This document shows positions 10,897 through 24,294 of a DNA stretch of 64,000 bases, one piece after another (position 1 is the stretch's first letter; each line of letters starts with the position of its first letter). The notes beneath the pieces were generated by a model. The model was not told the DNA's origin, did not search any database, and worked only from the letters and a program-made list of their open reading frames with translations. Source of the stretch: Microbulbifer elongatus (GTDB lineage Bacteria > Pseudomonadota > Gammaproteobacteria > Pseudomonadales > Cellvibrionaceae); the NCBI RefSeq assembly GCF_020524885.1, contig NZ_JAIVKJ010000001.1, forward strand, positions 1,612,001 to 1,676,000, written 5' to 3'. Position numbers and translations under genes: made by a program.

Positions 10897-11190
10897 TCAA
10901 TCGAGTACTTCTTCCGCCTCTTTTTCACGCACGTTGGCGGTCTGCCCAGGTTGGACGGCAGGTGCGGAAGCCTTGGCGTTGTCTGCTGTAGCGATACTGA
11001 TATTGGCTGCGTGATAGCCCTTATCGCCCTGGATGATATCGAAATTGACCTGCTGGCCGGCTTTCAGAGTGCGGTAACCCTCCATCTGAATCGCCGAGTA
11101 ATGTGCAAACAAGTCTTCTCCACCCTCATCAGCAAGAATAAATCCATATCCCTTGGCATTATTGAACCACTTAACGGTACCGGTAGGCAT
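10897..11190 (-). CDS. cspD: Cold-shock domain protein, CspD-like
   Basis: A 97-residue protein with an N-terminal cold-shock domain: GTVKWFNNAKGYGFI (RNP1 type) and DLFAHYSAIQMEGYRTL (RNP2 region), binding single-stranded nucleic acid. The last 30 residues are a low-complexity Ala/Gln tail ending in an acidic EAEEVLD. Position between icd and clpS is the conserved cspD locus of Pseudomonas; in E. coli CspD inhibits replication in stationary phase and is degraded by Lon. A strong AGAGGGA ribosome site precedes the ATG. The 350-bp gap upstream is shared with clpS and carries a palindrome. Confidence 0.93.
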   Translation of the reverse strand: MPTGTVKWFNNAKGYGFILADEGGEDLFAHYSAIQMEGYRTLKAGQQVNFDIIQGDKGYHAANISIATADNAKASAPAVQPGQTANVREKEAEEVLD

Positions 11191-11540
11191 GGCGAAATCC
11201 CTCTAAATTGCCGGGGCGACTGCTGGCCGCCTAAAAATGTAGTAATTATTGTTATCGCGCTTCATGCGCTTACTTTTATGTGCAAACTCATTTGCACAAC
11301 TATGAGCTAGTGCCGTTTACCGCTTGGCGCGGTTAATACCTCTTTTAGCCAAGGCGCCCGCCCTTGTCAAGGGAGCGTGCTGCTGCACACTGTGCCATCG
11401 GCAGAATAAGGTTACAATGCCGGCTCGCCAGCGTCGCATTAGTGACTGACACGGGCATTCCATTCTCGCTCAAAGTGCGAAAATAAGCGCAGATGCGCCA
11501 GCACTGTGAACCAATTCCTGAACTCTGATTGATTAGCGCT
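11191..11540. promoter_or_regulatory. cspD/clpS divergent regulatory region with a 20-bp palindrome
   Basis: Gap of 350 bp between divergent genes. It carries a perfect palindrome TGTGCAAA-CTCA-TTTGCACA at 11279-11298, about 90 bp before the cspD start, and a smaller GCGC-TTCAT-GCGC just beside it. The spacing and symmetry suggest a regulator site in the cspD promoter; the factor is unknown. No other gene is seen. Confidence 0.45.
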
Positions 11541-11936
11541 ATGGGAAAATCACAAATCATTAAACTACACTCCAACGAAGGTGACGGCGACGATGGCTTC
11601 CACTTTCATGGTGCCGAAGGGGATACCGCGCTTGCGGAGGCAAGGCCGCGGCTGAAGCGCCCACCGATGTATAAGGTGGTCATGCTCAACGATGACTACA
11701 CCCCGATGGAGTTTGTGGTAGAGGCCCTGGAGCTTTTCTTTTACGTCAATCGAGAGCGCGCCACTCAATTGATGTTACAGGTCCACACTAAGGGAAAAGC
11801 GATCTGCGGTGTCTATACTCGAGATATAGCGGAAACAAAGGCCGCGCAGGTAAATCAGTTTGCGCGGGATAACGAGCATCCTCTTCTATGTGAAATTGAG
11901 GCGGATGAGGAAGACGAAAACGACGAGGAGGGTTGA
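11541..11936 (+). CDS. clpS: ClpS, adaptor of the ClpAP protease
   Basis: A 131-residue N-recognin adaptor that hands N-degron substrates to ClpA. The core is intact: [20 protein letters not shown], then [18 protein letters not shown] and the C-terminal [10 protein letters not shown]. The substrate-binding aspartates and the ClpA-contact region are recognisable. The N-terminal extension of about 45 residues is Asp/His/Gly-rich and a further acidic tail follows the domain; both are longer than in E. coli (106 aa). I use the ATG at 11541; a TTG at 11529 is also in frame and neither has a strong ribosome site. clpA follows after 130 bp. Confidence 0.93.
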   Translation: MGKSQIIKLHSNEGDGDDGFHFHGAEGDTALAEARPRLKRPPMYKVVMLNDDYTPMEFVVEALELFFYVNRERATQLMLQVHTKGKAICGVYTRDIAETKAAQVNQFARDNEHPLLCEIEADEEDENDEEG

Positions 11937-12066
11937 GATAGACAGCTCCGGCACCTGCAGGGATTCAGGTGTGACTTTCCGGCCGGTACTCCGGCAAAAA
12001 ATCAGGAATACCGGGTGTTTTTCACTACAACCCGGATGACATTGGCCAGTAAGGTTTGAGGTTTAA

Positions 12067-14349
12067 ATGCTCAGCAAGGATTTAGAGGTAACGCTCAATC
12101 TAGCGTTCAAAGGTGCACGGGCGAAACGCCATGAGTTTATGACCGTTGAGCACCTGCTGCTGGCGCTGCTGGACAATGAATCCGCGGCAGATGTCCTGCA
12201 TGCCTGCGGGGCTGATCTCAGTGCTCTGCGCCGGGAACTGCTCGAATTCGTCGACTCTACTACGCCACTGATCCCTGAGAATGACGCTGAACGCGAAACC
12301 CAGCCCACGCTTGGTTTCCAGCGCGTTCTGCAGCGTGCGGTTTTTCACGTACAGTCGTCCGGCAAGAAAGAGGTTACCGGTGCCAATGTGCTGGTCGCCA
12401 TTTTTTGCGAACAGGAAAGTCAGGCGGTTTACTACCTGAAGCAGCAGAGCGTAGCCCGGATTGATGTGGTGAATTACATCACCCATGGTATTTCCCGCGT
12501 AAGCTCCGGCGGCAATAACGCCCACAGCAGTCCTGATCCTTCTCCCGAGCAGGTCGATGAAGATCTCGGCTCCACGGCTGAACCGGGTGGCTCCGATCCG
12601 CTTGAAAGCTATGCAACCAACCTGAATCAGGAAGCGATTCTCGGGCGTATTGATCCGCTCGTAGGGCGGGCGCCCGAGGTGGAGCGGGTTACCCAGGTGC
12701 TGGCGCGCCGACGCAAGAACAATCCGCTACTGGTGGGTGAGTCTGGCGTAGGTAAAACAGCTATTGCTGAGGGGCTGGCCCGCCGTATTGTCGATAGCGA
12801 AGTGCCGGAACCCCTGAAAGAAAGCACCATTTATTCCCTGGACCTCGGGTCACTATTGGCTGGCACCAAGTATCGCGGTGACTTTGAAAAGCGGTTTAAA
12901 GCGCTGCTGGCCGAGCTCAAGAAGCGCGAGCACGCTGTACTGTTTATCGATGAGATTCACACCATTATCGGTGCCGGCGCCGCTTCCGGCGGGGTTATGG
13001 ATGCTTCCAACCTGCTCAAACCGCTGCTGTCCAGTGGTCAGCTGCGCTGTATCGGCTCCACCACCTTCAACGAATACCGCGGGATCTTTGAGAAAGACCG
13101 CGCGCTGTCGCGTCGCTTCCAAAAGATTGATGTTCACGAGCCCTCAGTAGAAGAAACTGTACAGATCCTTCAGGGGCTCAAGACCTGTTTCGAGGATCAC
13201 CACAAGGTCCGCTTTACCGATTCCGCCCTGGAGGCGGCTGCGCACCTTGCCAATCGCCATATCACCGAACGCTTCCTGCCAGACAAAGCTATTGATGTGA
13301 TTGATGAGGCTGGGGCCTACCAGGCGTTATTGCCGGTCGACCAGCGCACCGACACCATCTCCGTTACCGAGATTGAGAATATCGTCGCCAAGATGGCCCG
13401 CATTCCCGCGAAAAGCGTTTCCGCCTCGGACAAGGCGGCGCTCGCCAAGCTCGATGACAACCTCAAGATGGTGGTGTTCGGGCAGGACAATGCGATTGAG
13501 GCGCTCAGCACCTCCATCAAGCTGGCGCGTGCTGGCCTGGGTGCGGAGGAAAAACCCATTGGCTCTTTCCTGTTTGCCGGTCCTACCGGGGTGGGCAAAA
13601 CCGAGCTGTGCCGTCAGCTGGCGCAGGTTATGGGCATCGAGCTGATTCGCTTCGATATGTCCGAATATATGGAGCGCCACACGGTATCCCGTCTTATCGG
13701 GGCGCCCCCGGGGTATGTCGGTTTCGATCAAGGCGGTCTGTTGACCGACGCCGTGACAAAGCACCCCCATAGCGTGGTGTTGCTGGATGAGATTGAAAAG
13801 GCCCACCCGGAAGTCTTCAACCTGCTGCTGCAGGTGATGGATCACGGCACCTTGACCGACAACAACGGGCGCAAGGCAGACTTCCGCAACGTGATTCTGA
13901 TCATGACGACCAATGCCGGCGCAGAAGTGATGAGCCGCCGCTCCATCGGCTTCTCCAATCAGGACCACAGCAGCGACGGAATGGAGGAGATCAAGAAGAT
14001 GTTTACTCCTGAATTCCGCAACCGCCTGGATAGCATTATCCAGTTCGGTGCCCTAAATATCGAAGTGGTTAAAACCGTGGTGGACAAGTTTGTTGTTGAA
14101 CTTCAGGCGCAGCTGGATGAATCCCGTGTGACCCTTGAGGTCGACGATGAGGCCCGGGAATGGCTGGCGGTAAATGGTTACGATGAGAAGATGGGTGCTC
14201 GCCCGATGGCCCGCTTGATTCGCGAAAAATTACGCAAGCCGCTGGCCGAGGCCGTGTTGTTTGGCGAGCTGTCAGAAGAGGGCGGCAAGGTCGAAGTGAC
14301 GGTGGAGAACGATCAGCTCAAGATTAATACCGCGCTACCGGTTCACTGA
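12067..14349 (+). CDS. clpA: ClpA, ATPase subunit of ClpAP protease
   Basis: A 760-residue class I Hsp100 unfoldase. Order: the N-domain (two Clp_N repeats, residues 1-145), an acidic linker, AAA1 with Walker [11 protein letters not shown] near 223 and [13 protein letters not shown], then AAA2 with Walker [11 protein letters not shown] near 505 and [14 protein letters not shown], and the ClpB-type D2-small domain at the end. The ClpP-docking loop IGF motif is present in RRSIGFSNQ. It works with ClpP, encoded elsewhere, and with ClpS encoded just upstream. GAGGT precedes the ATG at a normal distance. A two-way terminator follows. Confidence 0.97.
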   Translation: MLSKDLEVTLNLAFKGARAKRHEFMTVEHLLLALLDNESAADVLHACGADLSALRRELLEFVDSTTPLIPENDAERETQPTLGFQRVLQRAVFHVQSSGKKEVTGANVLVAIFCEQESQAVYYLKQQSVARIDVVNYITHGISRVSSGGNNAHSSPDPSPEQVDEDLGSTAEPGGSDPLESYATNLNQEAILGRIDPLVGRAPEVERVTQVLARRRKNNPLLVGESGVGKTAIAEGLARRIVDSEVPEPLKESTIYSLDLGSLLAGTKYRGDFEKRFKALLAELKKREHAVLFIDEIHTIIGAGAASGGVMDASNLLKPLLSSGQLRCIGSTTFNEYRGIFEKDRALSRRFQKIDVHEPSVEETVQILQGLKTCFEDHHKVRFTDSALEAAAHLANRHITERFLPDKAIDVIDEAGAYQALLPVDQRTDTISVTEIENIVAKMARIPAKSVSASDKAALAKLDDNLKMVVFGQDNAIEALSTSIKLARAGLGAEEKPIGSFLFAGPTGVGKTELCRQLAQVMGIELIRFDMSEYMERHTVSRLIGAPPGYVGFDQGGLLTDAVTKHPHSVVLLDEIEKAHPEVFNLLLQVMDHGTLTDNNGRKADFRNVILIMTTNAGAEVMSRRSIGFSNQDHSSDGMEEIKKMFTPEFRNRLDSIIQFGALNIEVVKTVVDKFVVELQAQLDESRVTLEVDDEAREWLAVNGYDEKMGARPMARLIREKLRKPLAEAVLFGELSEEGGKVEVTVENDQLKINTALPVH

Positions 14350-14392
14350 TCGACAGGCCACTCTGGGGCCAATACGCCTTAACCGGAAAATG

Positions 14393-14420
14393 AAAAAGCC
14401 ACCCTTGAGGTGGCTTTTTT
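14393..14420 (+). terminator. Bidirectional terminator between clpA and infA
   Basis: Stem GCCACC/GGTGGC flanked by A5 on one side and T6 on the other, so it can terminate both convergent genes. Confidence 0.9.
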
Positions 14421-14483
14421 CGTGCGTCTTCGGCAGGCCCGGAAGACAACCCTGGAGGGCAATCCGGCTGCCGGCAGCAGCAC

Positions 14484-14702
14484 TCAGCGGGCGCGGTAAG
14501 TGATACGACCCTTGGTCAGGTCGTAGGGAGTCAGTTCGACTTTAACCTTGTCACCGGTAAGGATGCGGATGTAGTTTTTGCGCATCTTGCCGGAAATGTG
14601 CGCGATTACCACATGTCCATTTTCCAGTTTCACGCGGAATGTGGTGTTGGGCAGGGTGTCGATCACCTCACCTTCCATTTCAATGTAATCGTCTTTTGCC
14701 AT
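14484..14702 (-). CDS. infA: Translation initiation factor IF-1
   Basis: A 72-residue S1/OB-fold protein, the exact usual length. It begins [19 protein letters not shown] and ends [12 protein letters not shown]. It binds the ribosomal A site during initiation. Located between clpA and bpt, convergent with clpA, as in Pseudomonas. Confidence 0.98.
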   Translation of the reverse strand: MAKDDYIEMEGEVIDTLPNTTFRVKLENGHVVIAHISGKMRKNYIRILTGDKVKVELTPYDLTKGRITYRAR

Positions 14703-14912
14703 GCGGCAGCAACCTTTGATAAATGTGTACTAGCTTTTCCGCCACGTTTTTGTGGCCCCTCAACCGTCAGATACGGGGCCCGGCGGTACGACGGGCGTGC
14801 ATTTTGCACGAAAAGTGCCGGCAGGCCAAGTGAAAGCACGCTCTGCGGGCAAATCTGCGGCACGGGTAAGAAGGTAGCTTTTGCGAGGCTCCAGCCAGCG
14901 GGTCGGGCTGGC

Positions 14913-15632
14913 CTAATCGGACTTCAGTTCCCAGCGGTTGTCCTTAAGGATCTCGAGTGGCTGAAATTGACTCTTATAAGCCATTTTCTGGCACTGCGCG
15001 ATCCAGTAGCCCAAGTATAGACTGGGTAGTCCCAGCCGCCGGGCCCACTCGATCTGGTAAAGAATGGAGTAACTGCCGAGACTCCGTTTGATTTCGTCCG
15101 GATCGAAGAAGGTATAGATCGCGGAAACCCCGCCTGATAGCACATCGGTGACCGCCGTGCCCACGAGCCGCCCGCGAGCCCGAAATTCCAGGTAGCGGGT
15201 ACTGCCCCATGCATTTTGCAGGAAGCTGCGGAACTGCTCCTGGCTGGGTGGGTACATTTCACCATCCCGGTGCCGCTCCTCAATATAGCGGGCATAGAGC
15301 GCGTAGTGCTCATCCGTGTCGATGTTGCGCTGGTGAAATACATCGAGATCCCGATTGCGCTTCCAGCAGCGGCGCTGGTTTCTGTTGGGCACAAATAGTT
15401 CGACAGGAATCCGGGCAGGGATACAGGCCTGGCAATGGGTGCACTGTGGTCGGTACAGGTAGTTGCCACTGCGGCGAAAACCCAGCTCAGACAGTCGGCT
15501 GTACAGACGCTGGTCGACCGGAGTCTGCGGATCCACAAATACGGTAGTGGCCTCCTGGTCCTCAAGATAGCCGCAGGGATGGGGAAGGGTGGCAAGAAGG
15601 CGGACCGAGTTTAGCTGGGAGTACTGGCTCAT
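14913..15632 (-). CDS. bpt: Bpt, aspartate/glutamate leucyltransferase (arginyltransferase family)
   Basis: A 239-residue aminoacyl-tRNA-protein transferase of the Ate1/Bpt family, which adds leucine (in bacteria of this type) to proteins with N-terminal Asp or Glu and so creates N-degrons. Conserved parts: ATLPHPCGYLEDQEATTVF, ELGFRRSGNYLYRPQCTHC with ACIPARIPVE, and the C-terminal TFFDPDEIKRSLGSYSILYQ and LYLGYWIAQCQKM. I place the start at the ATG at 15632, where family similarity begins; the frame is open for 23 more codons upstream. Next to aat and near clpS/clpA, completing the pathway. Confidence 0.92.
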   Translation of the reverse strand: MSQYSQLNSVRLLATLPHPCGYLEDQEATTVFVDPQTPVDQRLYSRLSELGFRRSGNYLYRPQCTHCQACIPARIPVELFVPNRNQRRCWKRNRDLDVFHQRNIDTDEHYALYARYIEERHRDGEMYPPSQEQFRSFLQNAWGSTRYLEFRARGRLVGTAVTDVLSGGVSAIYTFFDPDEIKRSLGSYSILYQIEWARRLGLPSLYLGYWIAQCQKMAYKSQFQPLEILKDNRWELKSD

Positions 15633-15791
15633 GCCGCAGCACCGCTCGGGAGCGCTGGATGACTTGTCTGTTGGGTCACTTGCTTCACGGTAGCTGGCCA
15701 CTCCTCAAACTTTAAGACCCGAGGGTAAGTTGCGGTCGAGGAAAACACAAACCCGGGCTCAGAAAATCCGGAGGCCTGAATGGAGTTGGGC

Positions 15792-16526
15792 TCAGCGGGG
15801 CTGGAATAAGTCCGCGGCGGGTGCCGGGGGCCATGGCGATGGGAACCCCGGCCTCGAAACACCGTGGCTCAACAGTTGCTCGAATCTCTCACGCGGCACC
15901 TCAATGGCTCCCAGGCTCAACAGGTGTGGATTGCTCACCTGACAATCGATCAGCGAGCACCCCCATTGATCCAGCTGTCGTACCAGATGGGCGAATGCGA
16001 CCTTGGATGCGTCAGTGGCACGGTGAAACATGGACTCACCAAAAAAAACCTCCCCGATCGCCAACCCATAGAGCCCGCCGACCAGCTTGCCATCCCGCCA
16101 GGTCTCTACCGAGTGTGCGTGCCCCAGGTCGTGCATTTCCAGGTAGGCCTCGCGCATGTCGTGCGTGATCCAGGTGCCGGCTTCCTGTGCTCGCGGTGCA
16201 GCGCAGCCGTCCAGCACTTGTTCGAAGGCCCGGTTAAAGGTGACCTGGTATCGCTCCTGACGAATGACCTTTTTGAGGCTGCGGGAGAACTCTGTTTCTA
16301 CTGGGAGAACAATGCAACGAGGGGAGGGCGACCACCACAAGATGGGCTGATCGTCCGAGAACCAGGGGAATATACCCCTGCGATACGCGGCAAGCAGCCA
16401 GTCGGGTGTCAGGTCACCGCCCACCGCAAGCAGTCCATTAGGGTCGTGGAGGGCCGAGCTGGTGTCCGGAAAGGCGACGACATCCGGGTCCAGTAGCGAG
16501 AGAATGTCGTTGGTGTTGCTACTCAA
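15792..16526 (-). CDS. aat: Aat, leucyl/phenylalanyl-tRNA-protein transferase
   Basis: A 244-residue transferase that attaches Leu or Phe to N-terminal Arg or Lys, making substrates for ClpS/ClpAP. The typical opening FPDTSSALHDPNGLLAVGGD, RRGIFPWFSDDQPILWWSPS and the catalytic part HDMREAYLEMHDLGHAHSVE with GEVFFGESMFHRATDASKVA are all present. The start is TTG at 16526 with AAAGG 8 nt upstream. The last 15 residues are Pro-rich and not conserved. Transcribed just before bpt, 90 bp away. Confidence 0.95.
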   Translation of the reverse strand: MSSNTNDILSLLDPDVVAFPDTSSALHDPNGLLAVGGDLTPDWLLAAYRRGIFPWFSDDQPILWWSPSPRCIVLPVETEFSRSLKKVIRQERYQVTFNRAFEQVLDGCAAPRAQEAGTWITHDMREAYLEMHDLGHAHSVETWRDGKLVGGLYGLAIGEVFFGESMFHRATDASKVAFAHLVRQLDQWGCSLIDCQVSNPHLLSLGAIEVPRERFEQLLSHGVSRPGFPSPWPPAPAADLFQPR

Positions 16527-16580
16527 TCTATTCGCCTTTCGGTTTATGCGGGTCGCCCGAGCTCACAGGAGATTTTAACG

Positions 16581-16610
16581 AAAAAAGGCGGCTATGCAGC
16601 CGCCTTTTCT
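16581..16610 (-). terminator. Terminator of trxB
   Basis: An 11-bp stem AAAAGGCGGCT/AGCCGCCTTTT with a 4-nt loop, followed on the minus strand by a run of six T. It lies 18 bp beyond the trxB stop. Confidence 0.92.
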
Positions 16611-16627
16611 TGCGCCTTACCTTGGAC

Positions 16628-18148
<1,521 letters not shown>

Positions 18149-20473
18149 TTGAAGGCTGAAAGCGAAACCGAATCTTCGGCAGCCATCCCTGACTCTTTGA
18201 TTGCGCGAATCGTCCGCGAGGGGGCCCTCATCATCCTGCTTGCGGGCGCCTTGCTTGTGGGTATCAGCCTGCTGAGCTATAGCGCTGCGGATCCCGGCTG
18301 GTCCCATACCGGCAGTGGCGGCGGCATTGAAAACGCTATCGGGCCAACCGGTGCCTGGCTTGCGGATGTCAGCCTCTCGCTGCTTGGCTGGATGGCCTAC
18401 CTGTTCCCGGTGCTGATTGGTTGGCGCGCCTATCGGATCCTTCGCGACAAGAATGCGCGCTTTCATGGGCCACTGTTCGCACTTCGCGTTGGTGGTCTTT
18501 TGCTTTTGCTGGCTTCCGGTGCCGCGATAGCGACACTCTGTTTCGGTGAGGCCGCAGACCCGCTTCCGTTTTCCAACGGCGGGATTATCGGTGCAGCGAT
18601 TTCTGCGTTTATGGAAAAAGGCCTTGGTTACGTCGGGGCCACTATTCTGTTACTCGCCATGTTTGCGATAGGCGTGACCGTGTTTACTGGCATGTCCTGG
18701 CTCAAGCTGTTTGAGGATATCGGCCGTAGCGTGCTGTTTGTATTTGGATGGATTGGCAGCCGTATGGCCACGGCACGCAAGAACCGCGAAGAGCAACGCG
18801 TGGCCCGCGAGGCCATCGTTGTGCGCAAAGCGGCGGTCGAAGAGGAAAAGCAGCGCACCGCCAAGCGTCAGCCACCACAGATTGCGCCCACCGCGCCGCC
18901 GCCCAAACAGAGCCCGCGGGCTGTAAAAGAGAAGCAGGGTGAGCTGTTCAAGGGGCCGGTTACCGGCACCTTGCCCGCGCTTTCCCTGCTTGACCCGGCA
19001 GATACCAACAAAAAGGCTGGTTTCAGTCGCGAGGCACTCGAGGCATTGTCCCGGCTGCTGGAGCTGAAACTGAAAGATTTCGGCGTGGTGGCCGAGGTGG
19101 TGTCTGTGCTGCCGGGGCCGGTAGTGACCCGATTTGAAATTCAGCCCGCACCAGGAGTTAAGGTGAGTCGAATCACTAACCTTGCGAAAGACCTGGCGCG
19201 GTCACTGGCGGTGATTAGCGTGCGTGTGGTGGAGGTGATCCCCGGCAAGTCCGTGGTGGGCATCGAGATTCCCAATGAAAACCGCCAGATGGTGCGCCTG
19301 ACCGAAGTGTTGGGGTCTGAAGTCTATGAGAAGTCCAGCTCGGCACTGACTCTGGCGCTCGGGCACGATATTGCCGGGCAGCCGGTTGTGGCTGATCTCG
19401 CCAAGATGCCACACCTGCTGGTGGCCGGTACCACGGGCTCTGGTAAGTCGGTCGGCATCAACGTGATGCTCCTGAGCCTGCTGTACAAGTCAACGCCGGA
19501 CGAAGTGCGCCTGATTCTGGTGGACCCCAAAATGCTGGAGCTCTCGGTGTACGAGGGTATTCCCCACCTGCTTACACCGGTGATCACCGACATGAACGAC
19601 GCCGCCAACGGCTTGCGCTGGTGTGTGGGTGAGATGGAGCGGCGCTACAAGCTGATGGCAGCCATGGGTGTGCGCAACCTGGCGGGCTTCAACCGCAAGG
19701 TTAAAGACGCTATCGCCAATGGAGAGCCCCTGGAGGACCCCACCTGGCAGCCGGACCCCATGTCCAGTGTGCCAGAGGCGGAGCAGACGAGGCCGCATCT
19801 GAAGCCGCTGCCTGCCATTGTAGTGGTGATCGACGAATTCGCCGACATGATGATGATTGTCGGCAAGAAGGTAGAGCAGCTGATCGCGCGAATCGCCCAG
19901 AAGGCCCGTGCCGCCGGTATCCACCTGTTATTGGCTACCCAGCGTCCGTCGGTGGACGTGATTACCGGCCTGATCAAGGCCAACGTTCCCACGCGTATGG
20001 CCTTCCAGGTCTCCTCGAAAGTGGATTCGCGCACCATTTTGGATCAGGGCGGGGCGGAGCAGCTCCTCGGACACGGCGATATGCTATATCTGCCACCGGG
20101 TACAGCGGTGCCCGTGAGGGTGCACGGCGCCTTTGTGGACGACCATGAAGTGCACCAGGTTGTAGCGGACTGGTGCCGCCGCGGCGAGCCCGAGTACATC
20201 GACGGCATCGTGGATGACTCCAATAACAGTATTCCGGTGCCTGGTATGCAGACCGAGGGTGGTGAAGACGACCCAGAGGCCGATGCCCTCTACGATGAGG
20301 CTGTCGCTTTTGTGACCAAGTCGCGAAAAGCATCCATTTCTTCCGTGCAGCGCCAACTGCGCATCGGCTACAATCGCGCCGCGCGCATGATCGAGACAAT
20401 GGAAGCCGCCGGTGTGGTGTCTCCTCAGCAGGCCAATGGCAACCGGGAAGTGCTGGCACCACCGCCCGCCTGA
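18149..20473 (+). CDS. ftsK: FtsK, DNA translocase of cell division
   Basis: A 774-residue septum-located DNA pump that clears and sorts the chromosome terminus and activates XerCD. Four membrane helices lie at about residues 24-46, 73-92, 112-134 and 158-184. A short charged linker (about 200-285) leads to the motor, with Walker [14 protein letters not shown] near 430 and Walker B-type [12 protein letters not shown]. The C-terminal winged-helix gamma domain ([21 protein letters not shown]) reads KOPS sites. The linker is far shorter than E. coli's, similar to Pseudomonas. Start is TTG with GAGGT at a good distance. lolA follows. Confidence 0.96.
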   Translation: MKAESETESSAAIPDSLIARIVREGALIILLAGALLVGISLLSYSAADPGWSHTGSGGGIENAIGPTGAWLADVSLSLLGWMAYLFPVLIGWRAYRILRDKNARFHGPLFALRVGGLLLLLASGAAIATLCFGEAADPLPFSNGGIIGAAISAFMEKGLGYVGATILLLAMFAIGVTVFTGMSWLKLFEDIGRSVLFVFGWIGSRMATARKNREEQRVAREAIVVRKAAVEEEKQRTAKRQPPQIAPTAPPPKQSPRAVKEKQGELFKGPVTGTLPALSLLDPADTNKKAGFSREALEALSRLLELKLKDFGVVAEVVSVLPGPVVTRFEIQPAPGVKVSRITNLAKDLARSLAVISVRVVEVIPGKSVVGIEIPNENRQMVRLTEVLGSEVYEKSSSALTLALGHDIAGQPVVADLAKMPHLLVAGTTGSGKSVGINVMLLSLLYKSTPDEVRLILVDPKMLELSVYEGIPHLLTPVITDMNDAANGLRWCVGEMERRYKLMAAMGVRNLAGFNRKVKDAIANGEPLEDPTWQPDPMSSVPEAEQTRPHLKPLPAIVVVIDEFADMMMIVGKKVEQLIARIAQKARAAGIHLLLATQRPSVDVITGLIKANVPTRMAFQVSSKVDSRTILDQGGAEQLLGHGDMLYLPPGTAVPVRVHGAFVDDHEVHQVVADWCRRGEPEYIDGIVDDSNNSIPVPGMQTEGGEDDPEADALYDEAVAFVTKSRKASISSVQRQLRIGYNRAARMIETMEAAGVVSPQQANGNREVLAPPPA

Positions 20474-20573
20474 CGGCGAGCGGTCAGCATTTGAGCCTGG
20501 TTCAGGCCGGGTTCACTTCTGCCGGACTAGGCTTAAATGGACATTCCCCGGAATACCAAACTGGAAGGCAACT

Positions 20574-21200
20574 ATGAGACGTACACTAGGCACATTTGCT
20601 CTCTCACTGGCATTTGGCGTTTTTGGTATGAGCGCCAGTAGCGCGCAGGCTGACGCAAGTGAAGACCTAAGCCGGCTGTTGCAGCCCCTGGGTTCCATCT
20701 CTGGCAACTTCCGCCAGACCCTGAAAGACCAGAAAGGTAAAACCCTGCAGAAAAGCAGCGGCAATTTTTCCGTACAGCGCCCTGGTAAATTGCGCTGGAA
20801 GACGGGTGAGCCTTTCCCTCAGCTTCTGGTGACCAACAACAAGAAGCTGTGGCTTTACGATCCAGACCTCGAACAGGTCACTATTCGTCCGGTCGACAAC
20901 CGCATGAAAGAAACTCCGGCCCTGTTGCTTGGTGGCAAAGTTGAGGATATCCGCAGTTCTTTCAGCGTTGAAAGCAAGAAGGGCGCTTACTATCTGACAC
21001 CCAAGCGCGCGTCCGCGCCATTCAAAAGCATGGTAATCCGTTTTGATAACAGCGGACTGCCGGCGGCCATGACCGTGCGTGACGGTATGGGGCAGACTAC
21101 CGATATCCAGTTCAACGGCCTGAAGGCCAACCCGAAGCTTTCCTCGCACATGTTCAACTTCAAACCACCCAAGGGTACTGACGTTATTCGCGATGAGTGA
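20574..21200 (+). CDS. lolA: LolA, periplasmic lipoprotein carrier
   Basis: A 208-residue chaperone that carries lipoproteins from LolCDE to LolB. It has a Sec signal peptide ([20 protein letters not shown], cut near SSAQA-DAS), then [16 protein letters not shown] and the LolA core [20 protein letters not shown]. The start at 20574 follows GAAGG; the frame is open upstream but only this ATG gives the signal peptide. It sits between ftsK and rarA as in E. coli and Pseudomonas and overlaps rarA by 8 bp. Confidence 0.95.
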   Translation: MRRTLGTFALSLAFGVFGMSASSAQADASEDLSRLLQPLGSISGNFRQTLKDQKGKTLQKSSGNFSVQRPGKLRWKTGEPFPQLLVTNNKKLWLYDPDLEQVTIRPVDNRMKETPALLLGGKVEDIRSSFSVESKKGAYYLTPKRASAPFKSMVIRFDNSGLPAAMTVRDGMGQTTDIQFNGLKANPKLSSHMFNFKPPKGTDVIRDE

Positions 21201-22557
21201 CCTGTTTCAATCGCCCCCCAGGCATCAGCCTCTGGCCGCCCGTATGCGGCCGCAAACTCTGGCCCACTATGTGGGCCAGACGCATTTATTGGGGCCGGGT
21301 AAACCGCTACGCGAAGCGGTAGAGCGCGGCCAGTTGCATTCCATGGTGCTGTGGGGGCCACCGGGCGTTGGCAAAACCACCTTTGCGCGACTGCTGGCGG
21401 AAGAGTGCGATGCCCGCTTTGCCACGCTGTCGGCGGTGCTCGCCGGGGTAAAGGAAATCCGCCAGGCGGTGGCCGAGGCGCAACAGCACGCAGCCCAGTT
21501 TGGACGCGGCACCATCCTGTTCGTTGACGAGGTGCACCGTTTCAACAAGGCGCAGCAGGATGCGTTCCTGCCGTATGTGGAGGAGGGCACCGTCACCTTT
21601 GTGGGCGCCACCACGGAAAATCCGTCGTTTGAGCTGAATAACGCGTTGCTGTCCCGCTGCCGTGTGTACCTGCTGCGAAGCCTCTCGCAGGAGGAATTGA
21701 GCGGACTGCTGCAGCGCGCCCTGGCCGAAGACGAAGAGCTCAAGACCCGCAATATCGAAGTGACACCCGAAGTGCTGGGCAAGATTACCCTCAGCGCCGA
21801 TGGCGATGCGCGCAGCGCACTCAACCTGCTCGAAATCGCCTGTGACCTGTCCCGGGAAGAGGGGGGGCGTCAGGTTATTGACGATGCCGTGCTGGCGGAG
21901 GTGCTCACCGCCGATGTGCGCCGTTTCGACAAGGGCGGCGACTACTTCTATGACCAGATTTCCGCGCTGCACAAGTCGGTACGCGGCTCCGATCCGGATG
22001 CCGCTCTCTACTGGTTTGCACGCATGATCGACGGCGGCTGCGATCCGCTCTACGTCGCCCGCCGTGTAGTGCGTATGGCCAGTGAGGACATAGGCAATGC
22101 GGACCCTCGCGCCCTGGAAATTGCCCTTAACGCCTGGGATGTGCAGGAGCGGCTGGGCAGCCCGGAAGGAGAGCTGGCCATTGCCCAGGCGGTGGCATAC
22201 CTCGCTGTCGCCGCCAAAAGCAACGCGGTCTACACCGCTTACAAGCGTGTGCTCGCGGATATTCGTCGTGAGCCCAGCTATGAGGTGCCGGTGCACCTGC
22301 GCAACGCCCCCACCAAGTTGGCCAAGGAGATGGCGCACGGCGCCGAGTATCGCTATGCCCACGATGAGCCAGATGGCTTTGCCGCTGGGGAGAATTACTT
22401 GCCGGAGGAGATTGCGGATCGCCGCTACTACTACCCGGTAAACCGGGGCCTTGAGCTGAAGATCGAAGAAAAAATGCAGCGCCTGCGCGCGCTCAACGAC
22501 GCCAGTGACCAACAGCGCTATGGAATTGCACGCCACGCAGCGCCAGAAAAGCGATAG
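21193..22557 (+). CDS. rarA: RarA/MgsA replication-associated recombination ATPase
   Basis: A 454-residue AAA+ protein related to the clamp loader, acting at stalled forks. Walker A is [14 protein letters not shown] near residue 54, Walker B is [18 protein letters not shown], and the sensor region is [20 protein letters not shown]. The C-terminal tetramerisation part contains [20 protein letters not shown]. Overlaps the lolA end by 8 bp, so translation is coupled. Normal length. Confidence 0.96.
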   Translation: MSDLFQSPPRHQPLAARMRPQTLAHYVGQTHLLGPGKPLREAVERGQLHSMVLWGPPGVGKTTFARLLAEECDARFATLSAVLAGVKEIRQAVAEAQQHAAQFGRGTILFVDEVHRFNKAQQDAFLPYVEEGTVTFVGATTENPSFELNNALLSRCRVYLLRSLSQEELSGLLQRALAEDEELKTRNIEVTPEVLGKITLSADGDARSALNLLEIACDLSREEGGRQVIDDAVLAEVLTADVRRFDKGGDYFYDQISALHKSVRGSDPDAALYWFARMIDGGCDPLYVARRVVRMASEDIGNADPRALEIALNAWDVQERLGSPEGELAIAQAVAYLAVAAKSNAVYTAYKRVLADIRREPSYEVPVHLRNAPTKLAKEMAHGAEYRYAHDEPDGFAAGENYLPEEIADRRYYYPVNRGLELKIEEKMQRLRALNDASDQQRYGIARHAAPEKR

Positions 22558-22605
22558 AATTCCTGCGCAGCTGACGATCTCACCTTTCCCTCGGAGCACA
22601 CCCCA

Positions 22606-22980
22606 ATGCAATGGATAGCAATAGCATTAGGCGGCGCCATCGGCGCGATCCTGCGACATCTTGTCGGGCTATGGGCCTATCCTGTATTCGAAAACCGTAT
22701 TCCTCTCGGTACGTTCATTGTCAACGTCATCGGCTCCCTGTTGATCGGCGTTGCCTATGTGATGATCGTTGAGCGGGGAATGCTCGGCCATGAGTGGCGG
22801 CTGATGATCATGACAGGACTGTTCGGGGCGCTGACCACCTTCTCTACCTTCTCGCTGGAAACTGTGATGTTGTGGCACAATGGCCAGCCTTTGACGGCGC
22901 TGGCCTATGTTTTCGCCAGCATCCTGGTGTGTGTGGCTGCAACCGCAACGGCCATCACACTGGGAATGAAATATCTGTAA
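22606..22980 (+). CDS. crcB: CrcB, fluoride ion channel
   Basis: A 124-residue inner-membrane protein with four hydrophobic helices. CrcB/Fluc hallmarks are GGAIGAILRHLVG at the N-terminus, PLGTFIVNVIGSLLIGVAY and TGLFGALTTFSTFSLETV. It exports fluoride as a dimer. It lies between rarA and serS, as in Pseudomonas. No fluoride riboswitch was recognised in the 48-bp gap before it. Confidence 0.94.
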   Translation: MQWIAIALGGAIGAILRHLVGLWAYPVFENRIPLGTFIVNVIGSLLIGVAYVMIVERGMLGHEWRLMIMTGLFGALTTFSTFSLETVMLWHNGQPLTALAYVFASILVCVAATATAITLGMKYL

Positions 22981-24276
<1,296 letters not shown>

Positions 24277-24294
24277 GCAGTATGGAATAAGAAC

